A stretch of DNA of 64,000 bases from an uncultured Gammaproteobacteria bacterium (GCA_913054495.1 CAJXIY010000006.1:1-64000), one strand, 5' to 3'; counted from the stretch's first letter, positions 1-8,535 are shown. The notes: generated by a model from the sequence alone, not told the origin. Program-made: numbers and translations.

Positions 1-353
1 TTGCCGTCTGCGCCGGGACGCTGGCGGCCAAAATTTAGTTGCTTCTTCAGGCCGGAGACACGAATTTCAAAATACTCATCCAGATTGGAGCTAAAAATCG
101 ATAAAAAGTTGAGGCGCTCGAGCAGAGGGTGCTTGGGGTTTTTTGCCTGACTTAAGACCCGTAAATTAAACTCCAGATAACTCAGTTCCCGATTTTCAAA
201 ATATGCGCTATCGCTCAGGTCGATTTCGCCGCCGACATTTGCGTTTGGCAAGCGGGCAGTGCGGAGTTCGAAATTATCCGAGCTGTCATTCGTGACCACT
301 TCCAGAATAGAGTTTCCGGATCGCTTCGCCATGGTTTCAAGATCCTGATTCAT
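1..353 (-). CDS. ppk1: Polyphosphate kinase 1, N-terminal part (cut by window edge)
   Basis: Polyphosphate kinase 1 reversibly transfers the ATP gamma phosphate to inorganic polyphosphate. Only the first 117 codons lie in the window; the gene continues past the left edge, so the catalytic histidines cannot be checked. The N-terminal domain is recognisable from [10 protein letters not shown] at residues 54-63 and FSSNLDEYF at 87-95, followed by the usual IRVSGLK segment. The ATG at 353-351 was chosen; a second ATG seven codons later is also possible, and neither has a strong ribosome site. It is divergent from rpoS, a sensible neighbour because polyphosphate and RpoS are both linked to stationary-phase physiology. 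Confidence 0.9.
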   Translation of the reverse strand, partial: MNQDLETMAKRSGNSILEVVTNDSSDNFELRTARLPNANVGGEIDLSDSAYFENRELSYLEFNLRVLSQAKNPKHPLLERLNFLSIFSSNLDEYFEIRVSGLKKQLNFGRQRPGADG

Positions 354-782
354 CAACGAGAACTGGCCGTACCGTGGTGACAGGCAGTGCTTAGTGACGC
401 CAGTTGAACCGAAAATGTTAGCATTTTCTGCTACTGCTTCATACGTCGCTTGTCGCCAGTGCCGCCGGCACGGCGATTCCAGGGATTGGGAGTGGCGAGG
501 TGGTATGATTCGAAATAGTACATAACCAATTGATAAATAACATTATAATTACTTCCAAGTGGTCCCTGGCAGGGCGTTTTCCCTACTCTCCCGAACCCCC
601 CGTGCTATGCGTGAATTCAGTCCTGGCTGGCGCAAAGAAACTCGCAATATTCAAGCAAAGATCTATACTGAACTTGGCTGATATGCTTTGTGTCGCCGAA
701 TGGCAAGGATGCTATGTCGTGGTACGTTTCCCTAACCAAGGCGAGATAGTTGGGGACGACAATCCAGGGAGGAGTGAACGCG
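354..782. promoter_or_regulatory. Divergent ppk1/rpoS intergenic region
   Basis: This 429-base gap separates the divergent starts of ppk1 and rpoS and must hold both promoters. A perfect short hairpin, GAAAATG-TTAG-CATTTTC, lies at 411-428. The rpoS side has a long untranslated leader and a strong ribosome site, GGGAGGAG at 767-774, eight bases before the ATG at 783. I could not assign a convincing -35/-10 pair. An 86-codon reading frame at 530-790 lacks protein character and is not annotated. Confidence 0.4.
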
Positions 783-1832
783 ATGTTTGACGGCAGTGAG
801 CAAGGTAGCGAGAGCCAAAATTCGGAATTCAAATTAGAATTTCAGGATGAATTACCGAGTCTGTCCAGCACGGCTTCCTGCCCCTCCTACCCGTCGCAGC
901 CAAAAGCTCCTCCATCCAGGGCACCATCGTGCTCCCTGGCAAACTTCCAAGAATCCGGCAATCGTAAGCAAGCCACATCCGAAAAGTCCGGGCAGGCGTT
1001 TGACGTCACCCAGATTTATCTGAGGGAGATTGGCCAGACACCTCTGCCCACGGCTGCGGAAGAAGTCTATTACGCGAGGTGCGCCCTGCAGGGAGATGCA
1101 CGCAGTAAGCGGCGAATGATCGAGAGCAATCTCAGGTTGGTTGTGAAAATTTCCCGTCGCTATATCAATCGCGGCATGGCTCTGCTGGATCTGATTGAGG
1201 AGGGTAATCTCGGCTTGATACACGCCGTGAAAAAGTTTGATCCGGAACGGGGCTTCCGATTTTCAACCTATGCCACCTGGTGGATACGCCAGGGTATCGA
1301 ACGGGGTCTAATGAACCAGGCCCGAACCATTCGCTTACCCGTGCACGTAACTAAAGAGTTGAACTCGGTGCTGCGGAAGGCACAGCAATTAGCCACCAGG
1401 AAAGCACGGGATCCAAGCGCGGAAGAGATTGCAGCCGAAGTCGGCAAAACCGTGCCGGAGATTAAACGACTGCTACGTCTAAGCGAAAAAGTGACTTCTG
1501 CGGATGCGCCGATTCTGGCCGATGGGGAAATTACTCTGCAAGATACCTTTGCCGCCGACAATGGCCAGGGGCCAGATAATCTCCTGCAGAATTCGGAACT
1601 ACGTCAGCGCCTGGGCAACTGGCTGCATCAACTCCCGGATAGGCACAGGGAGATTTTGTCGCGGCGATTCGGACTCAACGGCTATGACAGCGATACCCTG
1701 GAAAACGTCGGCAGTGCCATCGGGTTAACCCGGGAACGAGTTCGTCAAATACAGATTGAGGCACTGAAGAAGCTTAAATCTATCATTAGCCGGGATGGTG
1801 TTGCGCGGGATATCTTTGCCGTGTTCAATTGA
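783..1832 (+). CDS. rpoS: RNA polymerase sigma factor RpoS
   Basis: Stationary-phase/general stress sigma factor of the sigma-70 family, 349 residues. Region 1.2 begins with [11 protein letters not shown]; region 2 carries [29 protein letters not shown] and [13 protein letters not shown], the core-binding and -10 recognition segments; region 3 follows; region 4 ends with [17 protein letters not shown], the -35 recognition helix. The order and wording match RpoS better than RpoD or RpoH. The N-terminal 70 residues are serine/proline-rich and longer than in E. coli RpoS. The ATG at 783 is preferred over an upstream start because of its strong ribosome site. The usual upstream neighbour nlpD is absent. 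Confidence 0.93.
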   Translation: MFDGSEQGSESQNSEFKLEFQDELPSLSSTASCPSYPSQPKAPPSRAPSCSLANFQESGNRKQATSEKSGQAFDVTQIYLREIGQTPLPTAAEEVYYARCALQGDARSKRRMIESNLRLVVKISRRYINRGMALLDLIEEGNLGLIHAVKKFDPERGFRFSTYATWWIRQGIERGLMNQARTIRLPVHVTKELNSVLRKAQQLATRKARDPSAEEIAAEVGKTVPEIKRLLRLSEKVTSADAPILADGEITLQDTFAADNGQGPDNLLQNSELRQRLGNWLHQLPDRHREILSRRFGLNGYDSDTLENVGSAIGLTRERVRQIQIEALKKLKSIISRDGVARDIFAVFN

Positions 1833-1922
1833 GTCAGTCACCGGGATATCCGGCTTTCCTGAAGATGAAAATACGGATTACTTGAAGGTTTCACCCTCTT
1901 GGATACCCGTCGGCAGTGGCCC

Positions 1923-1946
1923 TCTGACGCCGGTTCTGGCGTCAGA
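1923..1946. repeat. Perfect inverted repeat downstream of rpoS
   Basis: TCTGACGCC and GGCGTCAGA form a perfect nine-base stem around a GGTTCT loop, 90 bases after the rpoS stop. There is no T-tract on either side in the sense needed for an intrinsic terminator on the plus strand, so it may be a transcript 3' end stabiliser or a protein site rather than a terminator. Confidence 0.5.
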
Positions 1947-2008
1947 AAGATAAAAACATAGTTAAAACAAACACTTAACATACTGATTAATTTGCTTGCT
2001 ATCTACTG

Positions 2009-2040
2009 ATATGGTGTTATAGTTATGTATAACACTATAT
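2009..2040. promoter_or_regulatory. Palindromic operator ahead of the YtrA-type operon
   Basis: Two 13-base arms (ATATGGTGTTATA and TATAACACTATAT) form an inverted repeat with one mismatch around a six-base centre. It ends 34 bases before the regulator's GTG and overlaps AT-rich -10-like sequence (TATAGT at 2018-2023; a weak TTGCTT lies at 1992-1997). YtrA-subfamily GntR repressors bind symmetrical sites in their own promoters, so this is inferred to be the autoregulatory operator. Confidence 0.65.
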
Positions 2041-2074
2041 GGGTAGCTGGATGAGACACAGCAGAGTGGTCTGA

Positions 2075-2434
2075 GTGGAAATCAACTGGAATAACAAAGA
2101 GCCGATTTACCTGCAGCTAAGAGACCGTTTGGTCGAGCTGATCATGGATGGCTTGCTGAGTGAGGGCGATGCACTGCCCTCGGTGCGGCAGATTTCCAGT
2201 GAACAGCGCATTAATCCCATTACAGTATCTAAAGCGATTCAAATTCTAGTTGATGATGGTTTGGTGGAAAAAAAACGGGGGCTAGGAATGTATGTTGTTA
2301 CTGGAGCGAAGGAAAAATTGTCGAAGCAGGAACGGGTCAAGTTTCTCGAACAGGAATGGCCACAAATTATCGAGCGGATTGAGAGATTGGGTCTGGAGAT
2401 CCACGAACTCATTGGCAGCCATAAGGCTCGATAG
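2075..2434 (+). CDS. YtrA-subfamily GntR transcriptional regulator
   Basis: A 119-residue regulator consisting of the N-terminal GntR winged helix-turn-helix (PIYLQLRDRLVELIMDG, then LPSVRQIS and INPITVSKAIQILVDDGLV) and only a short helical C-terminal tail, the layout of the YtrA subfamily. Such proteins usually repress a linked ABC transporter operon, and one follows 23 bases downstream. GTG at 2075 directly follows an in-frame TGA, so no longer start is possible. The operator at 2009-2040 suggests autorepression. The effector cannot be read from the sequence; cell-wall-active compounds are the usual inducers in Gram-positive homologues. Confidence 0.85.
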   Translation: MEINWNNKEPIYLQLRDRLVELIMDGLLSEGDALPSVRQISSEQRINPITVSKAIQILVDDGLVEKKRGLGMYVVTGAKEKLSKQERVKFLEQEWPQIIERIERLGLEIHELIGSHKAR

Positions 2435-2457
2435 AGCCAAGGCGATAAGGACGAGCA

Positions 2458-3318
2458 ATGAGTAATATCGTTGAAGCCAGGGCGCTGACGAAAACCTATG
2501 GCAGTCTCAAGGCGCTGGATGGGATTAATCTTACTATTCCAACCGGCGCTATCAGCGGCTTGATTGGGCCCAATGGTGCGGGCAAGACAACCGCGCTGAA
2601 GGCACTGATTGGATTGTGCGATGTCGAAGGCGAACTGAACGTCGCCGGTATGGACCCTCGCGCGGCGCGGCATAAGTTGATGGAGGACGTGTGCTTTATC
2701 GCCGATGTGGGCATCTTGCCCAAATGGTTCAAGGTTTCCCAGCTTATCGACTACGTAGAAGGCGTACATCCAAAATTTGATCGAATTAAAACCGGGGAAT
2801 TTTTAAGTACGACGGATATTCCTGCCAATAAACGGATAAAAGAATTGTCCAAAGGCATGGTGACTCAATTGCACCTGGCCCTAGTGATGGCAATAGATGT
2901 TAAGTTACTGGTACTGGATGAGCCAACGCTGGGACTGGACATAATTTACCGAAAAGAATTCTATGATCGCCTACTCAATGACTATTACGACGGAGATCGC
3001 ACCATCGTCATCAGCACCCATCAGGTGGAGGAGATCGAGGCGCTGCTAACCCATCTGAACTTCATCAATAATGGGGAAATAGTACTCAGTGCGATGATGA
3101 CGGACCTTGCAGATATCTATACCGAAGTCGTAGTGGATCCAGAACAAATCGCGCAAGCCGATGCACTAAACCCCATTCATATTCGCGAACTCCTGGGTAA
3201 AAAATCCTATACATTTGAATCGGTGCCAAAGGCTCAACTACAGCCCCTGGGTGAAATCTACACACCCAGCGTTGCCGACTTGTTTGTCGCCAAGATGAAG
3301 GACAGCAGACATGAATAA
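2458..3318 (+). CDS. ABC transporter ATP-binding protein (YtrB-like)
   Basis: Cytoplasmic ATPase subunit of 286 residues. Walker A is GPNGAGKT at residues 37-44, Walker B is LLVLDEP near 150, the D-loop GLD follows, and the switch histidine lies in STHQVEE. The signature motif reads LSKGM instead of LSGGQ, a change seen in YtrB/EcsA-like exporters. The roughly 70-residue C-terminal extension after the nucleotide-binding domain is typical of this group. It sits between the YtrA-type repressor and the permease, overlapping the permease by eight bases, so the three are co-translated. Substrate unknown. Confidence 0.88.
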   Translation: MSNIVEARALTKTYGSLKALDGINLTIPTGAISGLIGPNGAGKTTALKALIGLCDVEGELNVAGMDPRAARHKLMEDVCFIADVGILPKWFKVSQLIDYVEGVHPKFDRIKTGEFLSTTDIPANKRIKELSKGMVTQLHLALVMAIDVKLLVLDEPTLGLDIIYRKEFYDRLLNDYYDGDRTIVISTHQVEEIEALLTHLNFINNGEIVLSAMMTDLADIYTEVVVDPEQIAQADALNPIHIRELLGKKSYTFESVPKAQLQPLGEIYTPSVADLFVAKMKDSRHE

Positions 3319-4162
3319 ATTTCATCTTCTACAGTTCCACGCCCTGTTACAGCGGGAAATACTGGAACATAGAAATATGTTTATCATGGCGCCGGCGATT
3401 CTCGCGGGGTTAATCTTGCTCTTCAGTGTTTGGGCAATGACGCGGATGGGGCAAGATACTGTATCGATAAGTATAGAATATATGGCGCTGTTATTTGATG
3501 GTTTGTCACCGCTGGAAATGGCGCCAATGTTTATGATTCCTGCGATCCCATTCATCGGCATATTTTATTTTTGCGCAATCATCTACTTAATGAATTCTTT
3601 GTATCAGGATCGTCAGGAACTCAGCATATTGTTCTGGCAATCGATGCCAGTTTCCAATTTGAATACCGTGCTGTCGAAATTGGTAACGATCGGGATGGTG
3701 GCGCCTCTATTCTACATAGCTACGATGTTCGCACTCTATGTCATTGCCTTGTTCTGGCTCGCTATCCTTGGATGGAGTTACGACATCGAAGTAGCCGGGC
3801 TCGGCTATATGTTTCTGGCAGCGGTGGTGAGCCTGATATTTGTATACTTATCAATTGTCACAACAGCTCTGTGGTTACTACCGACGATTGGCTGGGTGGT
3901 ACTGTTTTCGGCGTTCGCTAAGCGCACACCGATTCTGTGGGCGATCGGAGTATTCATCCTGGTAGGGTTTTTAGAAGAGTTCATATTCGGCACGCAATTT
4001 TTAGGAAATTTTGTCCAGAGCAGATCCACTCCAACTCAATACCTGATATTGGATTTCCAGGATGTAGTTGAAAGACTAATTAACTACGACATGCTGTTTG
4101 GGATAATGGTGGGATCTATCCTGCTTGCCGGTGCCGTTTACATGCGACGGTTTATTGATTGA
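3311..4162 (+). CDS. ABC-2 type membrane permease
   Basis: Integral membrane protein of 283 residues with about six hydrophobic segments, beginning after a charged RQEL-type amphipathic stretch (LLQREILEHRN). It would form the membrane half of the transporter with the ATPase whose gene it overlaps. The segment YQDRQELSILFWQSMPVSNLNTVLSK is the cytoplasmic coupling-type region seen in ABC-2 permeases that export or sense membrane-active compounds. No periplasmic binding protein is present, which favours export or resistance over uptake. Confidence 0.82.
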   Translation: MNKFHLLQFHALLQREILEHRNMFIMAPAILAGLILLFSVWAMTRMGQDTVSISIEYMALLFDGLSPLEMAPMFMIPAIPFIGIFYFCAIIYLMNSLYQDRQELSILFWQSMPVSNLNTVLSKLVTIGMVAPLFYIATMFALYVIALFWLAILGWSYDIEVAGLGYMFLAAVVSLIFVYLSIVTTALWLLPTIGWVVLFSAFAKRTPILWAIGVFILVGFLEEFIFGTQFLGNFVQSRSTPTQYLILDFQDVVERLINYDMLFGIMVGSILLAGAVYMRRFID

Positions 4163-4212
4163 GAGCGGGCCTGGATGCTCAGTAGCGACGGGCTTGTTTA
4201 AAGGAATTGCGT

Positions 4213-4395
4213 ATGAAAAATATCATATTGAAAAATCGCTATACCTTGTTAGTGACCGTATTAACGGTGTATATCGTCGTGCTTGTGATTGAGGGATTTA
4301 TCACTGGAAGACAGGCCCAGGTTCTGGACTTCGAGAATCCATTCTTCGATCTGAATATAAAAGATCTAGAGGGACTCCGAGAGCGACGCGCCTAG
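4213..4395 (+). CDS. Small single-helix membrane protein of the ABC operon
   Basis: A 60-residue protein with basic N-terminus (MKNIILKNRY), one membrane helix (about residues 11-30) and an acidic C-terminal tail ending in DLNIKDLEGLRERRA. AAGGA at 4201-4205 is seven bases before the ATG, a good ribosome site, so ATG 4213 is chosen over an upstream TTG. Lying 50 bases after the permease it is probably the last gene of the operon and could be an accessory or stabilising subunit. I do not recognise the family. Confidence 0.65.
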   Translation: MKNIILKNRYTLLVTVLTVYIVVLVIEGFITGRQAQVLDFENPFFDLNIKDLEGLRERRA

Positions 4396-4462
4396 CCCGG
4401 ATATTTCACGCAGAGACAATGAATACCTAATCAGGGGTCACCTAAAGATCAACACAAAAACG

Positions 4463-4491
4463 TTGACAGTAATTCCAGATTCCCATAGAGT
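4463..4491 (+). promoter_or_regulatory. Sigma-70 type promoter
   Basis: A perfect -35 hexamer TTGACA (4463-4468) is separated by 17 bases from TAGAGT (4486-4491), four of six matches to the -10 consensus. Transcription would begin near 4498 and run into the 37-codon ORF and the terminator at 4724-4763. Confidence 0.65.
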
Positions 4492-4593
4492 CTCGGGCGC
4501 TAAGGCATACAAGCATAGAATTTGGCTGCCAGGCCTCGATTACACAGGTCAAATCAAGCAGGGCCATAACAGCGGGAATACACAAGATCAGCA

Positions 4594-4707
4594 ATGAATA
4601 GCACAGCCTTTAATACAATCTTGAATCAGGCGACAGCGGTAAACGCAGTGTCCCGCCGTGCCTTGCGCGCGGCGTTTACTCAAATTGGAGACTGTGGTTT
4701 TAGATAG
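4594..4707 (+). CDS. 37-codon small ORF (possible leader peptide)
   Basis: ATG to TAG, 37 codons, encoding a basic peptide beginning MNSTAFNTILNQ and ending IGDCGFR. It lies wholly inside the candidate leader RNA and stops 17 bases before the terminator stem. It has no clear Shine-Dalgarno sequence and no run of one amino acid as in classical amino-acid attenuators. A ribosome reaching its last codons would cover GGAGAC at 4687-4692, the possible antiterminator strand. I do not recognise the peptide; it may be non-coding. Confidence 0.35.
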   Translation: MNSTAFNTILNQATAVNAVSRRALRAAFTQIGDCGFR

Positions 4708-4723
4708 TTAGTAACAAAGATTC

Positions 4724-4763
4724 AAAAAACCTCTATGTGTCTCCGACCTTAGAGGTTTTTTTT
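4724..4763 (+). terminator. Strong intrinsic terminator just before the acetyltransferase
   Basis: AAAAAACCTCT and AGAGGTTTTTTTT form an 11-base stem with a 16-base loop and an eight-T tract, able to terminate in either direction. It ends only 29 bases before the preferred start of the downstream gene, so it is either the end of a separate small transcript or a conditional terminator in that gene's leader. Confidence 0.8.
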
Positions 4764-4792
4764 GCCTGTGAATGATTGAAGAGAGCCAGAAG

Positions 4793-5650
4793 ATGAAGAT
4801 GTTGAAAATCGAGGACGCCGCCAGGCTGGCCTGGCCAGCGCTGGAAGAAATAGCACTACCCTTCGGAGTATTGAGATATGCCCGTGGCGTGAATCGTCGA
4901 TCAAACTCCCTAAATGTCTACCCTCGTGTTAACTATGAGCACAGCGACTTGCTGCGCTCTACCGAGGCTTTCTTCGGGCAGAGGGGTTTGCCCGCTATCG
5001 TCAGAATTTTGGATAGTCGCGAAAACAGAAACCTGGATTCCCAACTCCTTGACAGCTATCTCGCCGGCAAGGGATACGGTCTAGAGGCGCCCACACGCGT
5101 ACTGCTCTGCGATTTGCCAATACGGAAATCCACGCATGCCCATGTGTCTGTATCGCTCGAGTTAAATGACTGGTTACGCGTCTGGCAAACAATCGGGGGC
5201 CGCAGTGATACGCAAATCGGCGTCCATCAAATAACCTTGAGCAAGATTGCTGCAGTCCACTGTTTTCTGACTCTCAAGGATAAGCTGGGTATTACAGTGA
5301 GTTGTGGCATGGGCGTAATCAGTGATGATGTTCTGGGGATTTATGGAATCGCAACCGGCGAAGCACATCGAGATCTGGGATACGGAACGAATTTGCTGCA
5401 ACAGCTGATGCGCTGGGGGTTCTCTAATGGGGCCAGGTATGCCTATTTGCAGGTGGAGTCGGCTAACTTCGCTGCGCTGCGATTATACGAAAAATTGGGC
5501 TTTGAAGAATTTTACAGTTACTGGTATCGCGTCCAAAACCAGCACTGCGTGCACGCACCAGGAGAATCGCATACACCAGCGAGTACAGAGAATAGGCAGG
5601 CCGAAGATGGATGCAGCCCTGTCTGCGGTTGTTCCGGTTCGGTGAGTTAA
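4793..5650 (+). CDS. GNAT-family N-acetyltransferase
   Basis: Cytoplasmic acetyl-CoA-dependent transferase of 285 residues. The C-terminal GNAT domain has the acetyl-CoA loop EAHRDLGYGTNLLQQLMRWG and the following ARYAYLQVESANFAALRLYEKLGFEEFYSYWYR, classical motifs A and B. The N-terminal half is a degenerate GNAT-like or lid region, as in tandem-GNAT proteins. ATG 4793 is chosen because GAAGAGAG lies seven bases upstream; the earlier ATG at 4772 has no ribosome site. The last 30 residues are poor in structure and Cys-rich (CSPVCGCSGSVS). Substrate unknown. Confidence 0.8.
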   Translation: MKMLKIEDAARLAWPALEEIALPFGVLRYARGVNRRSNSLNVYPRVNYEHSDLLRSTEAFFGQRGLPAIVRILDSRENRNLDSQLLDSYLAGKGYGLEAPTRVLLCDLPIRKSTHAHVSVSLELNDWLRVWQTIGGRSDTQIGVHQITLSKIAAVHCFLTLKDKLGITVSCGMGVISDDVLGIYGIATGEAHRDLGYGTNLLQQLMRWGFSNGARYAYLQVESANFAALRLYEKLGFEEFYSYWYRVQNQHCVHAPGESHTPASTENRQAEDGCSPVCGCSGSVS

Positions 5651-5717
5651 TGTAAACTGCAGCGCTTAAGCCAATTCACAGACGATATTTCGCAGATCTC
5701 GTCAGCAGGAACCAATA

Positions 5718-6740
5718 ATGATCAAGAACAAACAGGTAATATTCGCCAAGCGTCCCCTGGGGGAACCGGATGATGAATGTTTTCGAATAGAAGAAGCGGA
5801 AATTCCGGAGTTGGAAGCAGGCCAGATTCTGATAAAGGTGTGCTGGCTCTCTATCGACCCCTATATGCGTGGGCGCATGAACGACAATAAATCCTATGTC
5901 GCGCCTCTGGAGATAGGCGATATCATGTCCGGGGAGTCGACAGGAATAGTGATTAAGACTAGCTCAGACTCTTTTGCCGTCGGTGATCGGGTCGCTGCAC
6001 ACATGGGCTGGCAGTCTTACATTGTCGCCGATGCCGATGATGCCCGGCTGATGAAAGTGGATTTGAGTAACGGCAGCCTGTCTGCGCATCTAGGTGTCGT
6101 CGGCATGCCCGGGCGCACGGCCTTCTTCGGCCTAACTGAAGTTGGCAAGCCAGCAGACGGCGAAACCCTGGTGGTAGCCGCCGCCTCGGGTGCCGTCGGC
6201 TCTGCCGTAGGACAAATAGCCAAAATTAGGGGCCTGCGTGCGGTCGGTATCGCCGGCGGCCCGGAGAAGTGCCGCTACGTGAAAGAGGAATTAAATTTTG
6301 ATGCCTGCATCGATTACAAGGCGGGTAATCTGGCCGAGGAGCTTGCCGATGCCTGTCCCGATGGCATCGATATATATTTCGAAAATGTGGGAGGAGACGT
6401 GACCAAAGCCGTGGCGCCCTTGCTAAATCCCGGGGCCAGGGTACCGATCTGTGGCTATATTTCGAACTATAACGATGAAGACATTACCCAGGCAGAAACG
6501 CCATTTCACATTCTAAAGCGGTTAGAAGATGTTCCCGAGCACCGATTCTTCGTCGTCACAGAGTTTCGTGATCGCTGGCTCGAAGCCACCCACCTTCTGG
6601 GAGGCTGGGTTGCCGATGGCAGCGTAAAGTACAGAGAGAGCATCGGCGAGGGCTTGGAAAATGCACCGGGCTATCTTCGAGACGTGCTCAAGGGTAGAAA
6701 TTTTGGCAAGCAATTAGTTAAAGTGGCGGATGAAGATTAA
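5718..6740 (+). CDS. NADP-dependent medium-chain oxidoreductase (CurA/prostaglandin-reductase-like)
   Basis: Zinc-independent medium-chain reductase of 340 residues that reduces activated C=C bonds of enones using NADPH. Evidence is LSIDPYMRGRM near residue 50, the catalytic-domain segment GMPGRTAFFGLTEVG, the nucleotide-binding ASGAVGSAVGQIAKIRG and the family phrase DIYFENVGG. It overlaps the next gene by one base (TAATG), so the two are translationally coupled. With two SDRs and an acyl-CoA dehydrogenase it forms a rightward catabolic operon, plausibly for a cyclic or branched lipid such as a terpenoid or steroid side chain, though the substrate is inference. Confidence 0.87.
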   Translation: MIKNKQVIFAKRPLGEPDDECFRIEEAEIPELEAGQILIKVCWLSIDPYMRGRMNDNKSYVAPLEIGDIMSGESTGIVIKTSSDSFAVGDRVAAHMGWQSYIVADADDARLMKVDLSNGSLSAHLGVVGMPGRTAFFGLTEVGKPADGETLVVAAASGAVGSAVGQIAKIRGLRAVGIAGGPEKCRYVKEELNFDACIDYKAGNLAEELADACPDGIDIYFENVGGDVTKAVAPLLNPGARVPICGYISNYNDEDITQAETPFHILKRLEDVPEHRFFVVTEFRDRWLEATHLLGGWVADGSVKYRESIGEGLENAPGYLRDVLKGRNFGKQLVKVADED

Positions 6741-7570
6741 TGACAGACGGTGCCACCGACGACTACAAAATATCGAATCTGTTTTCTCTTGCAGGCAAGA
6801 CCGCGCTGGTAACAGGCGGTTCCAGCGGGCTTGGGCTGATCATGGCCAAGGGCCTATTGCTAAATGGCGCGCGGGTAATGATCGCATCCAGGGAAAAAGA
6901 AAAATGTGACCTGGCGCTTGGAGAATTGCAGCAATACGGAGATTGCAGCGCAATTGCAGCCGACGTAACCGATGCGGGAGACAGGGCAGCACTGGTTTCT
7001 GCAGTAGAGTCAAAGTTTGGCAGTCTGAGTATTCTTATCAACAACGCCGGTGCCAACTGGGGGGCAGAAATTGAAGACTACCCGGACACGGGATTTGCCA
7101 AGGTCATGAATACAAACCTGAATGCGGTGTTTTCCATGACCCGGGATTTCCTGCCCTTATTGGAAAAGGCAGCGAGCACGGAAGATCCTGCACGGGTTAT
7201 TAATATTGGATCGATGGACGGCATCCACGTGCCTATCGTGCAGCGTGTGCCTACATTTGCCTATTCCGCCAGCAAGGCAGCATTGCACCACCTCACGCGC
7301 ACCCTGGCGGTGGATCTGGCGCCGAAGAATATCACCGTCAATGCGGTGGCGCCTGGGTTTTTCGAATCCAGGATGACCGACTATGTATTTGAACACTTCA
7401 AGGCGGACATCGAAGACGACTGCCCTCTGCACCGGGTGGGTCGGCCACAGGAAATGGTGGGAATTATTGCCTACCTGGCCTCGAGAGCCGGTGCCTACAC
7501 CAATGGCACCGTAATTCCCGTCGATGGTGGCACCAGCATCTCGAAAGGACGGCGACCATGGACAGAATAG
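6740..7570 (+). CDS. SDR-family oxidoreductase
   Basis: Classical short-chain dehydrogenase of 276 residues. The cofactor loop TGGSSGLG spans residues 25-32, NNAGANWG follows, the catalytic Ser is in NIGSMDG (S158) and the YxxxK pair is Y175/K179 in YSASK. The C-terminus has the usual PVDGG. The 20-residue N-terminal extension before the first strand is slightly long. The segment VPIVQRVPTFAYSASK is wordier than in FabG and resembles 3-oxoacyl or gluconate-type SDRs. Coupled by a one-base overlap to the reductase upstream. Confidence 0.88.
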   Translation: MTDGATDDYKISNLFSLAGKTALVTGGSSGLGLIMAKGLLLNGARVMIASREKEKCDLALGELQQYGDCSAIAADVTDAGDRAALVSAVESKFGSLSILINNAGANWGAEIEDYPDTGFAKVMNTNLNAVFSMTRDFLPLLEKAASTEDPARVINIGSMDGIHVPIVQRVPTFAYSASKAALHHLTRTLAVDLAPKNITVNAVAPGFFESRMTDYVFEHFKADIEDDCPLHRVGRPQEMVGIIAYLASRAGAYTNGTVIPVDGGTSISKGRRPWTE

Positions 7571-7731
7571 CGCGAGTTCTCAATGTAAAACTGTTCTGCC
7601 CACGGCAGAAATCCGGTAGCTAATACCCTCGTTGCGGGTGTAATTTAACTGCCTGCTGTTTTATCGCAAGATCCGCAAGAAAGGAAAAATTACGCCGTCG
7701 AGCGCCCCGGCAGCAATTGAATGGAGTGGAT

Positions 7732-8496
7732 ATGAGTTTATTTAATCTTAAGTCTAAAGTTGCCCTGATTACGGGCTCGAGCAAGGGGATTGGACAGGCG
7801 ATTGCAACTCGCATGGCTGAGCAGGGGGCGAGCGTTGTTATCTCCAGCCGGAGCCAGGATGCCTGTGATCAGGTGGCTGCTGACATAAATACACAGGGGG
7901 GCACGGCGATCGCGATTGCCTGCAACATTAATTACAAGGAACAACTACAGGAACTGGTGTCGAAAACCGAAGAGCAGCTGGGAAGAATCGATATCCTGGT
8001 TTGCAATGCGGCAATCAACCCCTATTTTGGCCCCTCCCAGGATATTTCGGATGCAGCATTCGACAAGGTAATGCATTCAAATATCGGCAGTGTTCACAGG
8101 CTGTGCCAGATGGTGATCCCGGCGATGGCAGAGGCCGGCGGCGGTACCGTAATCATTGTGTCTTCGATCGGTGGCCTGAAAGGATCTTCCTCCCTGGGAG
8201 CCTACGCTATTTCCAAGGCGGCCGACATGCAGATTGCGCGTAATCTGGCGGTGGAATGGGGGCCGAAAAACGTGCGGGTCAACTGTATTGCACCGGGTCT
8301 GGTGCGAACGAACTTTGCCCGCGCACTGTGGGAAAATCCCGAGATCTACGAGGCGACAATTGCAAAATACCCGCTCAGGCGTATCGGGGAGCCAGATGAG
8401 ATTGCGGGGGCTGCGGTATTTCTGGCCTCGGACGCAGGAAGTTTTACCACAGGCCAAACCATTGTGATCGATGGCGGTGGTACAATCGCAAGCTAA
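7732..8496 (+). CDS. SDR-family oxidoreductase
   Basis: Short-chain dehydrogenase of 254 residues with TGSSKGIG at 14-21, CNAAINPYFGP in place of NNAG, catalytic SSIGG, and Y158/K162 in YAISK; it ends with the common TTGQTIVIDGGG. The overall wording resembles DHRS4-like and 3-oxoacyl-type enzymes acting on secondary alcohols or ketones. ATG 7732 has GGAG six bases upstream and is chosen over an earlier TTG. It lies 161 bases after the previous SDR and 39 before the acyl-CoA dehydrogenase, so it is probably in the same pathway. Confidence 0.88.
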   Translation: MSLFNLKSKVALITGSSKGIGQAIATRMAEQGASVVISSRSQDACDQVAADINTQGGTAIAIACNINYKEQLQELVSKTEEQLGRIDILVCNAAINPYFGPSQDISDAAFDKVMHSNIGSVHRLCQMVIPAMAEAGGGTVIIVSSIGGLKGSSSLGAYAISKAADMQIARNLAVEWGPKNVRVNCIAPGLVRTNFARALWENPEIYEATIAKYPLRRIGEPDEIAGAAVFLASDAGSFTTGQTIVIDGGGTIAS

Positions 8497-8535
8497 CATG
8501 CACTTTATGTACGGATTTTAGCAGGAGTAACCACC

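Larger units (their letters stand above)
4498..4763 (+). ncRNA. Candidate leader RNA / small transcription unit upstream of the acetyltransferase
   Basis: The stretch between the promoter at 4463-4491 and the terminator at 4724-4763 would give an RNA of about 265 nt. It holds a 37-codon ORF (4594-4707), an eight-base perfect stem (GTAAACGC at 4639-4646 with GCGTTTAC at 4672-4679), and GGAGAC at 4687-4692 that can pair with GTCTCC (4739-4744) inside the terminator loop. That pairing is incompatible with the terminator stem except as a pseudoknot, so the arrangement resembles an attenuator controlling the acetyltransferase gene. A free-standing small RNA or mini-protein gene is the alternative. 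Confidence 0.5.

Noticed and set aside
530-790. 86-codon frame between ppk1 and rpoS
   Set aside because: It has no ribosome site, no recognisable protein character, and overlaps the rpoS leader and start.
1923-1946. Inverted repeat after rpoS as an intrinsic terminator
   Set aside because: The stem is perfect but there is no T-tract on the plus strand, so only an inverted repeat is reported.
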